Of a DNA stretch of 64,000 nt, positions 32,694-46,300 are shown one piece after another. Position 1 is the first letter of the stretch; each line of letters begins with the position of its first letter. Under the pieces are notes generated by a model. That model did not search any database and was not told the DNA's origin. It saw only the letters and a list, made by a program, of their open reading frames with translations. The position numbers and the translations under genes are program-made. Source of the DNA: Paracyclopina nana (Eukaryota > Arthropoda > Copepoda > Cyclopoida > Cyclopettidae); the NCBI GenBank assembly GCA_019096065.1, contig JAGUCH010000004.1, forward strand, positions 3,162,001-3,226,000, written 5' to 3'.

Positions 32694-35600
32694 CAGACAA
32701 AATTATTTCACAATGTTTGTGAACGAATAAAATAAGAAGTTACATCAATTTTAATTTCTACAAAATCTACTGTAATTATTATAATGGATTGACTTGAAGG
32801 TAGATCTAACCCAAATGTTACCATATTTGAAATCCTACCCTATACCATTTATTCTTAAAAAATCTTGTCTATCTAATGGGTCATTTTTCTGAAGGAATAA
32901 TGAAGAGCAGTGACCCACTCTGAAATTGAGAGGATTAGGTTATTTGACTTCATTAGGTAATCGCTCGATTGAACAAGAAAGGAGAAACAGGCTTAAAAAA
33001 TGTTGTTTGCCTAAGCTGACGTACTGCTCAGTCAAATAGAGTTTCAGCTTGAATATTTGAGCATTTGAGAGACTTTCAGATTAGTTTTTAGGAGACAAAC
33101 TTGGCTAGTTCTTATCCAATTAAGCACTCATTTGAAAAAAGCCCCAAATTGAAAAAAAATAATGAGAAAAACTGATTCATTAACAATTGGAGGTCTGATG
33201 CAGGCAGCGATCGGACCTCCAAAATGTTACATAATTCGCCGGCAGGATAGATATGGGACTTGTTTACGTGTTCCTATACATGGCAAAAATGTTTTTTAAC
33301 TAGTCGGGTGACATTTAACTCATCAGAGCTATTGTGAGAGAAAATCTGGTTAGTAATGTTGGCATATTCAATATACCGCAAGCACAACGGACTAAATCTC
33401 TCTGTCTCTACGTTGTAAAAGGGAAAGCTTTTCAGATCAATTTTAAAATCAATTCTGCAATGAGGTCAAAGAAAATAAAAATGTAAGGCCATGCATCGCA
33501 AAAAATTATCAAACGTTTTTCAGATTCTATGTGAAAAGTTGGTGATATCACAATTGCACAAAATTGATATTTTTACGGCTTGGCGGAATTTCTCCATAAT
33601 ATTCTCAAAACCTACCTATTTTTACCCAACATATAAAAGGAGAATAGCTAAGAATGAAATTCCACGTAGCATATTGGAACACTCGATAGCTATGCTGAAG
33701 AATGCAATTATGAGAAAGGCAAATGTTAATTACAGCCTCCTTTTTAAAAGTTACTGTTCATTTGAGTTCCAATTTGGAGGCAAAACGTTTCCCTCCTCCT
33801 GGCTCCCCTTGAAAGTTAATTTCCTGGGGCATTTCAAAAAATCTTATCAAAGAATTTCTCGATTTTTCAGCTATTTCCTCCTCTCGTCGTCATTTTGAAA
33901 GTGTGCTTCAACCCTCAAAGGAAACTTTTTTTTGTCAAAAGTTGAGAGAAATTTGATCTCTTTAACAAGCACTTTCTGAGGCAGCAGAAAACTCAATAGA
34001 CTTATTAATCATTGTCAGTCCGACGAAGAGGGAAAATGTTGGATTCCTTTCTTTTTCCATGGAAAAGTTAGGTCGGCTTCCTCTTGGCCTAAACTACAAG
34101 GCTCATTTAAATTCAATTTCATGGACCTTTTCTGTAGCAGTGCTACATTGCAGCTTTTCTTGGATTTGGATGTAGCAGCCACCCGCTAAACCACCCCTGT
34201 GTATCAAAGGCTTTCTCAAAATGAACCTTTGAAGTATTAAAGCGCGAAATTAAATTTGATGCTCCTCATTTGTGGCGCCATTTTTAGTCCGCGTGGAATC
34301 TCACTACTTTAGCCATTTTCAGTAAAAAGCCCACATAAACTAACTACGAGCCAGGCCTATGATGTGATTTCGTGCTGTATCAAATGTAGAGGAGCCAGAT
34401 AAAAAAGAAGAGATGAAAAATAACTCTTTGCTTTTGTTGGAGTGTAATCATGACGAATCTATGCAGCAGTGCCGCAAAAAAGGGCGCTTGAAAGGCTGCT
34501 GCTCTCAATTCAGAATTGTTGATCCTTTTTGTGCAGTGAAGCTGATCCAGAATGGTGACAGAAATCTAAAGTTGATTGCTACCTACTGCAAGCATCTCGC
34601 CATAGGTCGACATGCTTTCTTTCCTCATTTCGAATTGTAGACCGAAGATGTGGAAGAGGGGGCGCGTAGGAATTTTTTTCTTTCTTCCATAAGATTGACT
34701 TCCTGTTGTAAAAGACTCATGGGGCGTTCGTCTATTAACTGCAGCAGCAGTAGCAGAGATCGAGAAAATGCCTTTCTTTGTGCTCAAGTGTAGAGCAGTA
34801 TCATCCAAGTGCTCGTTTGAGCGTACTTAACATCGAGCATGACAGACGTGTCATTTTTTCTGATAGATGAACTGAACATGCTAGCAGTAGTACATTTCTC
34901 CTCAGTGTATGGGATACGAGCCATTGCATGCCTTTGCTTGGCCTGGCTTTCACCCTTGGCTCGCAAATTAGGTTGGGATTCTCAGGTTGTACAATATGTA
35001 GTTCCATCTCGACAATTGCTCCTCATTTTCCACTTCTTCTTCCCCTCGGACTTGAACAAAAGAGCGACGGCAGTGAGGAGATTTTTTATGTTGCTCATTT
35101 TTAGATTACTACAACTGCGACTGGCTTAAAAGCGAAATGAGTGTAATAATCAAATAGAGAGTAGTGAGTGGAGCACCCTTCAACATTGCCTAAATTCAGA
35201 GCTCGCAAGCACTTGACAATTTCGTTATGGAAAGTTGTAATTGAAATTAATGTAGCGAGTTCTTTCTTTTGTCATCCTTAAAAAATAGAGCAGAGCATCT
35301 AAAAAATTAATAATCAAACTTTTTTAGGGACGAGAGCGCGTTAGCGCACGAGACCTTGCAGTTAACCTCTAATACGGGAAGGAGAAGTCGAGATTTTGTG
35401 CAAAGTTTCCAGATTAGAAAAGTGATCTGGTATGGTCAAACGGCATCTTTTGTAAAAAAAAAAAAGAAGCCACAAGTCAGCGATCCACGAGCTGGCTTCG
35501 TTATTTTCTTACTAGCTAATCAGAATTGCCAATTTATAATATCCCTGTATTAATTGGTCAGCCTATCAGAACTAATATTAAACAACACTTTAACTTGGCT

Positions 35601-35839
35601 GATGAAGAAAAAGCAAGTCATTCTGCGGTTTGATTGGTCTAATTTGGTTTTATGAGAACGAGATGACAGCTCATTTTCTCGCACAGCTCACAGGTGGAGT
35701 GATGGATGCAAGGATGCAGCCATTTTTAAGATTAAAAGTTTGCTTATCATTATGAGTTACCAGAAGATCAAGAATACAAGGTGATCTATATGGACAAACA
35801 TATATAAAAGCTCTGTCGCCTTACTTTATCACTTACATA
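32694..35839. other. Gene-poor AT-rich spacer
   Basis: No coding region is supported. The 135-codon open frame at 33491-33898 has no recognisable domain. A hairpin at 33187-33222 is described separately. Confidence 0.4.
33187..33222. repeat. Hairpin sharing its loop with the RFT1-intron hairpin
   Basis: TTGGAGGTC pairs perfectly with GACCTCCAA. The 18-base loop contains TGCAGGCAGCGATC, the reverse complement of the loop core at 3742-3755, while the stem sequences are unrelated. Confidence 0.55.
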
Positions 35840-35844
35840 CCATC

Positions 35845-35995
35845 CCCTGTTTGACACCATGAAATGGTACCAGGCAGTAAATCCCATTACAGAAAAGGGT
35901 AGAAAAAGTACACCTTTCTGGAATGGGGATCGAACCCTGGACATCTAGTTTAAGAGCTACTGATACATCTAATTAGGTAGCTACAGCTAGTAATT
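35845..35995 (-). repeat. tRNA-derived SINE-like sequence
   Basis: On the minus strand, 35990-35920 reads like a degenerate tRNA. It has TAGCTACCTAATTAG in the D-arm position, an ATCAGTAGCTCTTAAACTAG anticodon arm, and GTCCAGGGTTCGATCCCC with a B-box/T-loop core (35927-35937). The acceptor stem does not pair well, so a working tRNA is unlikely. A body of about 80 bases without tRNA similarity follows, as expected for a SINE. The exact ends are not defined. Confidence 0.5.
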
Positions 35996-36293
35996 TTGAT
36001 AGTCCAATTTCTTTTTTTTACTCTTCTACTAAGCTGAGCTAAGAAGAAGAGTACAGTCTCTTCAGAGATACCAGCCAAAGCCTGATCTAACACATTTTTC
36101 AGCTCAAAAAAAGTGCCAAATTCAAACTACCCAATTTTTGATTGATTAATTAACACTTTCAACTACTCTTGCACTACAGAGGGCCTCTCAACCCAACCCC
36201 TCTAAGTAATGGATCTGATGCTAACTCGAGACTGCCTGGGCTGGTAACTTCATTAACATTTGAAAATTACTTTCCATCATATTAAATCGTATA

Positions 36294-37010
36294 TACAGCC
36301 CACACTAGGCCAGGGAGGCTTCATTTCGTCCGTTTTGGCCAAAATCGGAAATCAGTATTTTTCGACTTTTTTTGCTTCAACACTTAGTTTATGGTCCAAC
36401 TCATCCAAATTCACTCAGCAGAGACATATGAACTCACTTCAGCTGATCATAAATGTCTGATTTTTGAGACCAAGTCAAAACTTGGAAAAAAGCAGCAAAA
36501 AAGTATGGTTAAGAAAATGGTGACAAACAACCTGTTCTAAGCTGCACACCTAAAAAAAATTGCATTTCAGTATGATTTTTGATCTTGCTGAAAGTATTCA
36601 AGCAATTGTAGTTGATCTTGCCTAAAAGTAATTGCCTCCAAATCAGCCTCAAAAAAGCTGTTCATTTTCTAGAATAAAATTAGAACAAAATATGCTGTTC
36701 TTTCTTGGATCAGCATGGATCACCAAAATTCATGGCTTATGAGTCTCCCTGACACTCAAATACTTGATTCCAGTTGAATTTAGCTGCTACATTTTGCAAC
36801 CTTGGAAGTTTTGGGAGGCCGAAAAGTCAAATTTTGCTATTATTTTGGAGCGCCATTGTAGCAGCTTCTATTTGACGGAAAAATCAAACCGGACGAAATA
36901 AAGCGTCACTGGCCCTGTGTGTGCAGCCTGAGTCTTCAAATACTTTACATGTTACAAAAACTTTTAAATTGAAAGTGTAAAGTATTTGACGACTCAGGCT
37001 GTATATGTAA
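36294..37010. mobile_element. Inverted-repeat element with a terminal 25-bp-arm hairpin
   Basis: The left end (36296-36337) and 36885-36930 are imperfect inverted repeats sharing CGGACGAAAT-AAGC and CTGGCC blocks. At the right edge, 36924-36948 and 36977-37001 form a hairpin with one mismatch in 25 bases. The outer GTATATACAGCC is mirrored at 36997-37008. No open frame of note is present. Confidence 0.55.
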
Positions 37011-40000
37011 ACAAATTATAAAACAGGCTTACATAATACCTGAGCTCATTTTACAAAGTAAAAATCTCGTAGCATCACTTCATTCACTTGGCTCTCGCAA
37101 GCTCGAGCCCGCAAAGTTGCTACTCGATTTTTTACTTTACAAAATTTGCTCAGCTATTTTATTAGCTTGTTTAATAAATTGTTTACACACATAAATAGAT
37201 ATTTTTCAACTTATTTTTATAGCTTCTTATTTCTATTAAGAAGCAGAGTCATTATGCCCCAAGTGTGAGCCTACTTTAAGAAAACGTGCTCGACCCTAGC
37301 CGTTCACAATGTAGACATGCACATCTGCTTTAGTCACCTCATTTCAAACTATGTTTAACCACGAGCAAAAACAGCCGTAGATTGACATCATTTCCGAGGG
37401 GTAACTGTGAATCAAGCACAGTGCTAGTAAAAGCTTTGCTCATTCTTTTCCAATTAGATTAACGCGGAGATTATCCCATATAGGTTGCTGCAACACAATC
37501 CTATGACTCAATTAGCGTAAGTACATCTCATTAGTGCAAGCACAAAAGGACCATGTGAACAACGACCTTTTTAGAGCGCATTTGAGGAATGACTTTGCCG
37601 AACCAAGTTTCCACAAGATCCTTCTGTTCAGCAGCCTGGAGCTCTCACGAATGTGGTGCACCATCATGTAGTAAATACACTTTACCAAATATTATGGAAA
37701 TTTGACACCCAGCCCAAGCCACCTTGAGGTTTCCAAACATGCAATAAACCTTACCGAAAAATGTGGTTCATCATAGACACTCTCTAAAAATAGCGTATGA
37801 AGTTTGTGCTTTTACGAGCTAAACGGAATATTCCTCGATTAAAAGTTCGTGAAACGGAAGGGCGTCGCGAAAAGCCGAAAACACAATTTTACATAAATAG
37901 TGGATTGAACAAAAATACAACTCAAAATGCCTAAAAATAATAGGAATTCCATCCTACCTTGTCCAACGTCCATGGTCCAAAGCTTGAGCTCTCCACGAAT
38001 GAACGCACACGTGTTTAAAGGGAAAATCCCTTTCTCTCGAAGCCAAAGCCTCACGACTCGCGGCTCGAAAGCCGAGTCTCTCACTTCACTTTCAGGCATT
38101 GCAGTACGAGTCCAAAAATGTAAAAACTTCACTAACTCATACGCAGTTAGCTCGTTAGCTAATTGCTTTTCAAATTCAACTGAGATCGCCGCTCGCCGGT
38201 ACAGCTGACGCTGATCACAACGCTCAATTTTTCTGTTGCGCTGAGACTTGAAATTTTGCTATTCAGGAACGATCTTGTCTTGTTAGCTTTGCGTTCAGCA
38301 ATGTTTGACCCGAGGCTTTTGTTGTTACTTGTTACGATGCAGTCGGTTCATCATTATTAAATTAGTTCCATCTCTGTTTGGCTGAAAACTGGTAAGTTGC
38401 TACAGCGTAACAGCTGATCAACTCTCATTTTTTCTGACCAAGTGGAGGTTTTTTTCAGTTTTTGGAATGCCGACCATCACGGTGAGATTTGGGCATCTCT
38501 GTCGTCCCAAGAGGCAATTGTGGACGCATCGGGGATTAAGCGGGTCCTCGGCCACGCAAGAAGAAGCAACATTTCGGCGTCCGAGACATTTTGTACGGAG
38601 GCATGACGACGCCAACGACGACGAGGCCGGAGGCCGCGAGGAGAGGTTTTGGTGGTCGTCTCCTCCAACAGATTCAAGGATGCTGAGGCTGCTGTAGCTT
38701 TCGTCAGTCAAGAAAGCCGCTTCAACAGAGCAACAGCTCTAGATCTCCGTGAAATGGTATTTTCCATAAGCCAGGTAAGCCCCAAATGGCATTGTCATTC
38801 AGACTGCTGCGACGTCGGCCTCTCCTTCTTTTTGTCTGTCATCATCATCGGCGGATTAAAACGGCCTTGAGTTTTGAAGAGATGAAAGCCACATCAAAAG
38901 CCTTTTGTTGGATTTCGCCAAATTATTCATGTGAAAGCCAGTGGCTTTAAAGCATGCTCTTTTTCCGCTACCATGGCCAATTGCTTTCAAAGTCGTCTTG
39001 GCATGAATTATTAGCAGCTCAGTTCGTGACACTTTCGCGCATCCTCCAAAGGCTGAATCAAAACATTCAGCCCGCTAGATGGAGCAAATATTTGCATTGA
39101 CGTAATCTAGCTATTTTCGCCTTTCGCCCGGCAAAAATGCCAAAAAGCAGTGATGCCGAAAAAATCCACTTCTGGTATTTTGTTTCCCTTTACGGTGGTA
39201 CCATCCAAAGCCGCTCAGTCTTTTGATACAGTCTAAAGCATTTCAATTTGAAGCTTTTTCTTGGATAAATTCATGATGACGCGGCTGGAAAGCGAGCTTC
39301 TTTCCGTCTTTCTCGCATGTCCATTGTTCGAGTGCACCATGAACGCGAGTGGAAAAAACGAGCACATCGCTTTTTCGCCATTAGAAGAGCCTTGAGCAAA
39401 AAACGTCCAAAGCGTCAGCGCCAGAGAAAGAGACAAATTAATCCCAATCTAAGAGAATGAGGAGGAGAAACAGCTACATTAATGTCAACTGCTAAAAGGC
39501 CCGTCGCGCTCCATGTCGACGTAAAAAATGAAAGGAAGAGCGGCCCTCCAAAATGCTTTTTACCTTGGCCAATTTACTCCCAAGTCTCGTCTTCGTCCTC
39601 CTCCTCTCCCTTTAAAATTAAATTCCAGTCCGAAACTTGGAAAGGATCCCTTCAATTGAATTTGAAGGAAAAATGGCAGGGTCCTTATCACTGATTCTCC
39701 ACCAGTTGTATATAGGCCTGCCACTGCTGCGGCTTCTGCTGCGAAGAAGAAATTCCCTCATGGCTTTAAATCATGTCGGAAGGAAGCTGATTATATAGCC
39801 TGTCACGATCAGAAGAAGGGGCCATATAATGAGAAGAGGAAAATATTGGACTGGGTTTTTCTTCTTTCCCCGATTGAAAAAGGCTTAGAGAGATTTTGAA
39901 CAACCTTCATGTTGGGCCTCTTTTGAATAGACTCATGCGAAGATTATCACCACTTTCATCCGTGAGCTCGTGAGAGAGCACCAACCGAGTATCTTTTCTT

Positions 40001-40300
40001 TCCCATCCGGCATCACATGGACTGCTTAAGAAGAAGAGAAATTCAATACTTTTCGTTTTATGCCATCCTCGTCATTTTGCTATACGGTTATGGTATTGCA
40101 TCATTTGAGTTGGAGGCAATTAAAAACGAGTGCGGTCATTAGGCAGGAAAGTTTGTGACGGGTCTTGGCCGAAACATGTACTCATCCATTTACTGCTCTT
40201 TCTTCATCTTTTCTAGGTTTGCCATGATTAAGCGTTGTTAGTTGGGGCCTGTGACTGTGAAGATCCGCGAGCGAGAGAGAGAGAGGAAAAAAGGCTCGTC
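37011..40300. other. Spacer upstream of the Dscam gene
   Basis: I see no supported coding gene. A GC-richer stretch at 38450-38780 ends in a good donor (CCAG|GTAAGC at 38774-38775) and could be a 5' UTR exon of the Dscam gene. That is a guess from base composition and the splice site only. Confidence 0.3.
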
Positions 40301-40354
40301 ATGGGAGCAGCAGCCGAGGAGCGAAAGTGCAACGGCAAAAAGTGGTCGAAATGA
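40301..40354 (+). other. Upstream ORF overlapping the Dscam start (ATGA)
   Basis: An ATG at 40301 opens a 17-codon frame (MGAAAEERKCNGKKWSK) whose TGA stop at 40352-40354 overlaps the Dscam ATG at 40351-40353. If both are in the mRNA, translation of the receptor would depend on leaky scanning or reinitiation. Confidence 0.5.
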
Positions 40355-43300
40355 CGTCATCTACTCCAACTTTGCTGCTGTCTTTGATGGTCTTCGTGTT
40401 AACAAATGGTGAGAAATTTTCAGCCACATCTGCTAAAATTGCCACTATCTCACTGGGGCAGCAGTAATCGAAACGATGCCACTTTTGTTGTACGACTACT
40501 CCTACTTTTTATATCATTATGAGGATGCAGCATTTCTGCGCAGCAACCGCGCCGAAAAATCCACTAAAAGTAATGGCTCGAGCTCTTTCTTTGTGAAGTA
40601 CAGGCCTTTTCGCGAGTTTTATGCCGCTGCTCTTCCTCGTTGTAGTAGCAAGAAAATGTACTATTTTCGTCTCTCTAAGTGCGTCATCTAGCAAACGTCT
40701 GAGTAATACTGCTGCACCCAGGTCGGTAATTGTTATTTTTGAATGTAGACGGCCCCTTTTTTATCCCTCCCTTTTCCGCCATTCTTTCCTAGCTCCTGCT
40801 GCAGCAGGCAAATGCTCGAAAGAAGTATAGATCATTTTTTGCCTCCCAAAAAATACTACATGTAGGCTATAGATACAGCTCTATGTGGTGCGGCTCTGGA
40901 GAAACACAGGAAGCCTGGAAACGGTTGCCGAATTGTTATCTATTGGCCGACATAATCTTGCGGATGGCGGTCATAAAAACGCAATTACTTCCATAGAGAT
41001 CAGGAGCATCCGAAATGCGCTCTTCTCCCATTTTGAGGCAGAGCTCTATCTACTCCAACTGCTGCTGGAGTGAGCCATGAAACGAATTCAATTTGCGATG
41101 CTGCTATTGAGCTCCTACTCGAGCTCTTCTTCTCCCCAAGAGATCATTGATTGTCACTCAATATAAAAAGGCTGCTGCTCGTGGGTTCCAAAGAAAGCAA
41201 TTGTTCTCCATTATGGCCTCTGTCGATATGACGAGCGCCGTAATGCTTTGGCTTCCGCTTCCAATTTTCACCTCTTATCCAAGGAGTAAATCTGAAGTAA
41301 TTTTTTGCAGCAGCGGCCTCAGGGGGCCGGTTAAGCTTACACGATCGCCAGAAGACTCGAGAGAGAGAGAAACTGGAGCAAAAACAATCGGCGGACCCAA
41401 AGAAATTTACCCCACACTAGCCATATCCCGGCCGATTTCTGGGGCCACGAGGGACTTGTGCAAAAGTGAAAGCTGGCAACTCATTTCTCAAAAATCCCTT
41501 CTCCTCCTTTTAGCTTTGCAGTCTTCTTTGGGCTGTGGCATTTAGGTCAGCAAAACAGCATGATAAGGACATTTCATTGAAAAGACCCTCTAAGCCTCGT
41601 TTTCCCAGAATGGCTAACGCACGCGCGCGTCCTTTTCATGCTATTCTCCGCTACATAGCATCTAGATCATAACCTTCGCCCTGACACTTGACTAGTGACA
41701 ACTTGACAGCCATGATGGCTACTTATGCCTACGATAGTATACATTTTCTATGTATATTCAGTTGATGCCATCTCATTTCCCAGAAAGCTATAAGTACTTT
41801 CAGATTATTGCGCGCGCAATATCATGCAAAACGATGATGTTTGGTGGAGAAGGCATCGATAAAAAGCGAAATGCGGTGATAAGAGAGGTGGAACCTTGCG
41901 ATTTTACGGCTCACCCTGAAATGGCCGCCCACTTGGCTGGTTGGCAAGGCTTCTTGGCAAGAGCGCTAATCGCATAACACTCAAGATACAGTATTAGTAG
42001 AAGGAAGGAGCAGCAGCAGCCTTGAAACGACGCGGAGCTGTCATAACACTAGATGTTTTGTGTGTTTGTGGAACACAATGCCATTTGGCTTTCTTGCCAA
42101 ATTTGGCTTTCAAATGGCACGCAGAAACTCGCCATATGCGCGCGAGGACAAATTAGTGAATGCTGCACTTACTTCTTCAAATAGCAGTGGTCGCGAGGGT
42201 CTTGCTTTTGTGTGCGCGATCTCAAATATGTGCACAAGAGTCGTCGCCCCTTTTAGCTTTTGTTGGGAGATCATTTACAATAAGCTCCCTCTAGGCGTTA
42301 TGAGTAATGCATAGCTATTTGTCAAGAAAGGGACATGTTTTGCCCCGAGCAGCCTGTTGTGATCGAGCTGTGCATTCACTCAGCCAGATGCCCGGAAAAT
42401 CTTATCTTTTGCGTCTAAATTAGATTAAGACGCACAGCCGACGCTCAAGCTTGATTTATTGATTATTGCTGGCCTTTTTCTCTGGCACCTCAATGGAGAC
42501 AAATCGGGGATTGCCACGTGCGAATTTACTACCGACTAACGAATTGTCTTGCCGATTCCAAAAAGGAGGAAGAAGGCAGCAGGAGCATCCTTTGCAAAGA
42601 AAATGTTCAATTTGTGGCAGTGGCCTACTTTTGCTAGCATGATTTATAGGGCTTACCTCTCTTCATGCTAAGCAGTTTTTTACCTTCTTCCACTCCTATT
42701 ATAGTAGCGGTCATCAAATTCGGGGGATGTAATCGAATGAGCCATCAAGATAACGTGTTGATGCTCTTTTGGTAGCTCTGACAATAAAAAGGTAATCGAG
42801 TTGCCTCTCTTTTGTCTAGGGGCTCAATAAGCTCGCTGCTATCTTTGTTCTCTACTGAATAGCAGCAGTGAAAGCCTCGATATACTCGCGTAGCTACATT
42901 TACCTCAAAATGTACTCGCTCCAAGTGTTTTTCCTCCCTCCTTTTTTCGCTTTTTTCTTCCACTCATAGATTCCAGCCGGCGCGGCGGCGGCTGAACTAG
43001 GACCATTTTTGCCATTTGGTCAAGGTCAAAACTTACCCAGCCGTGAGAGGCCAAAGCGGCTATAATAGAAAACAAATCGCCGTAACACGGCATCTGAAGC
43101 TGATGGCTTTGGTGTCACACGTCTCAATAATGACAGGAGTTTCATTTTCTGTTTCTTTTTCGTTTTGGGGAAAAAGAGGGCGATTTAGCCGGCCGATTTT
43201 TATTTTAAAAAAGTCCTTCCTTCTGGCTACGGATTGATGGGCTGTCACTCTCAGCGCTGGAAATCCAAGCGCGTAAATCCATTATTATTACTACTTTGCC

Positions 43301-46300
43301 CACTCTCCTCTCTTTCCCTTTTTTGCCTGCGCTAAACTCCGCTCACTTCGATGGAATACAAAAAAGGGCTTCCTCCTTCAGAGATTAGAAAGTGCTGATG
43401 AATTGGGCTACCTCTTGCGAGCTCATCTTTTCAAGCAGAAGGATGCAGACTGCGTACGAATGCGCGCGGCGTGGTCAAAGTTATGTAGGAAAAAATACTC
43501 CCATAACGAAATGTGCAAGCAATCTCAATATGGCTTTGCCCTAGATTTTCTTGTATGTGTACACAGCAGCAGCAGCAGTAGTAGCAGTAGCAGCAGAAGT
43601 AGTAGCAAAGGCTCGACTTTTAAAAGGATTGATGGACATGTTGAATACCTAGATCCTGCGAAGAAGAAGAAGGAGAAGAGAAAAGTAGGCCAAGATTCCA
43701 ATAATCTTTTACATTTTCAGGATCTGTGGGCGGCCTCACCGATCTCTCCGACCTGGTCGACTACGAAGGCCACTTGATAAGGAACAGCCAAGATCAACAA
43801 GGCCCAGAACTGCGGCCACCTGGTGGTCGTGGCACCACTCCAAAATGGCTGGTCCAGCCTCCCAACGCAATTACATTTTCCAACTCGACGGGGTCAAAAG
43901 TGGAGTGCTTGGCCTCGGGCAATCCTCCCCCAACCATAGAGTGGTTTCAGGAGGACCAATTGATCTCGCACAACATCCACGGCTTGAGAATGGTGATGCC
44001 CAACGGCTCCCTGATTTTCCCTGCCTTCAAGTGAGAGCTCTAATTTCATTTTGCTTTTGCGCGAGCTCCTCATGCTCCAGGCTTCGATCTGCGGTTGGTT
44101 AATATTTGCTCAATTCCTGCTAAACTTGCGCGCGGCCAACTTGATGTGGTGGCCCTGCTACTTATTTGCTCTTTAGTTAGTGAGCATCTGATTCGGAAGT
44201 TGCTTGCTGGACTCAAATTTGCCTGGGCCGATTCTTTTTCAAGCATAGCATATTTACGCATTTCATTTGGGTTGGCTCTCATTCCAATGGTTTTCTGGCT
44301 GCGCAGTTTCAAGGTCACTCGCCGCGGTTTATGTAGCAGTCAGTCCAAAAGTTCAAGATGTCCCTTGGGAGTCCTAAAACGGGACAACTGCTCTCGTAAC
44401 TACAATTACATATTCAGTTTTGGGCTGCTGCTGCTCCAGCCAGCCGCAAGCAGCCACTTTTCTGCTTTTGCTTTTCGCATTTCGACTGACTTTGCAATGC
44501 GAGTTTGTTAGTGGCATCAATTCTGGTGGAAGAAGAAGCAGCAGCAGCAGTTGAACAGGGAGCGCCATCAGAGTGCTTTCTATTTCTGTAATCTGTAGCA
44601 ATATAGTATATAGTATACTGTATAGTAGTGAAGGGAGAGCACATAACAATACTAGCTTGCAAGATGCCATTTCCGATAAGACTCCTTTTGTATGTGTCCT
44701 TGTGTGCCAAATGCCACTTTGGTATCAACCCCGGGTCACTTAAAATTGTGCCCGAGATCCCGATATTGAATTTATTGGTTTGCTCAGCTTTGGGATCCCT
44801 TTGGTAAATATTGCGGTAGTTCATAAAGATATACTAGATATACCGAAAGCCAAGGTCGGAATCTTGCCGTGATTGTCCTCATTGTTAAAAACGGACCGCT
44901 TTATATCTAAGGTCAGCACTGTTTTCCTCAACTTGAGTCGTGCATTTCCGCAGACTTTATGCAAGGCTTGATGTCACGTGCATGGGACTGAACTAAAAAG
45001 TGTACTGGAAGTAACTTTGCTACTGCTAGCAGCTCAAAACTTTTGTTGTGCATGATGGCCTTGGATGTGGAAAGGTTGGAGACACCCGAGGCTCCACGAC
45101 TAATTTAAAAGGCCGATACATCCCTAATCCTCGTGTCTTTTTTTCCCACCCGTTGTAGAGCCGTTGTCATATTTGGTTGGACGGCGATGATGCATGCGCA
45201 TTTGGGATCAGGACGAGCATTATTCCGGAAAGAGTTTTCAAAGGAGGGATTAGCCCAGTAGTGAAAGCCTTTTCGCTGCTTTTGAAACTCGAAAGCTCCT
45301 CAGCACAGACTACTTTTTGTCCCAATTGAAATTTAATCGCTCCGCAGAGTGCTGGTCTCGATTTTCTGAGCCTTATTGTGTGGAGAGTTTCTCTCTGCAA
45401 ATCTGGAAAGAAGTATATCCATTTTTTTCTCCAATACACGTTTCTCCAGTGTATGGTCTGACGACGACACCTTATCCCATCAGCACCTAAGATGTCACGT
45501 GCTCGTACCTGGCTCTTAAGTGAGTAGCGGTTTCATATTCAATTTGTGTAACCTCAATCTGGGAAGCCTTTTTTTCTCCTCGCGGAAGAAAAAATATTTG
45601 CGCTTTGAAAAAGTTGCAACAACAACTTCCTCCACTTTACTGGCATATAATATACTGGTGTTGTGGTCGCCTTGAAAGTAATAATAGTTGCCCATCCTGA
45701 CACATGCCTGCTATTGCAGCGAAATTGCCATACCTTCCTCCACCAGCAGCTAGAGTAAATGTCCATGTAGTATAATAATAACAATCATCTGGTTTCCCAG
45801 CAAGCCACTAACAATGCGTCAGGGGTCAGAACTTTGCCAATTTGGCGTGTCGTCCCATCTCCTATGTGCTTGATTAAACCGTGACCATATGTAATTTAAG
45901 CATAACATGTCAAGTTTTACACGCAGCATAGCGAAGTGTCTAACTTGGGAATATCTTGTCACTTTGGCAGATCCGTCGAACTTTTTGCAACTCGGATCCT
46001 TGACACGCAACCGCAAAAAAGTTAATGTGTGTTTCTGTCTTTTTTCTCGACAGAGGAGACCAATTTCGTGAGGACATCCACCGTGGCGTGTATCGTTGCC
46101 GAGCCCAAAATCGACTGGGCACCATCCTCAGCAGATTAGTTCGTGTCAATGGCGGTAAGTGCTCAGCGTTTTATGGATGGCATTTTTGGTTGCTGCTTCG
46201 TTACTGTTTTTTCATGGGCTGTGCGCAAATTGGCATCTGACGTGGATCGGAAAAGGGGGGCCAAATGTCAATAGTTTGTGGGAGGAGGAGCAGCAGAATG

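Noticed and set aside
33491..33898. 135-codon open frame in the gene-poor spacer
   Set aside because: Composition is that of AT-rich random sequence, with no signal peptide, domain or nearby splice context.
35920..35990. Functional tRNA gene
   Set aside because: The T arm and anticodon arm are present, but the acceptor stem does not pair, so a SINE or pseudogene is more likely.
38467..38697. 76-codon open frame before Dscam
   Set aside because: It has no recognisable domain; the GC-rich stretch may be a 5' UTR exon, but coding is not supported.
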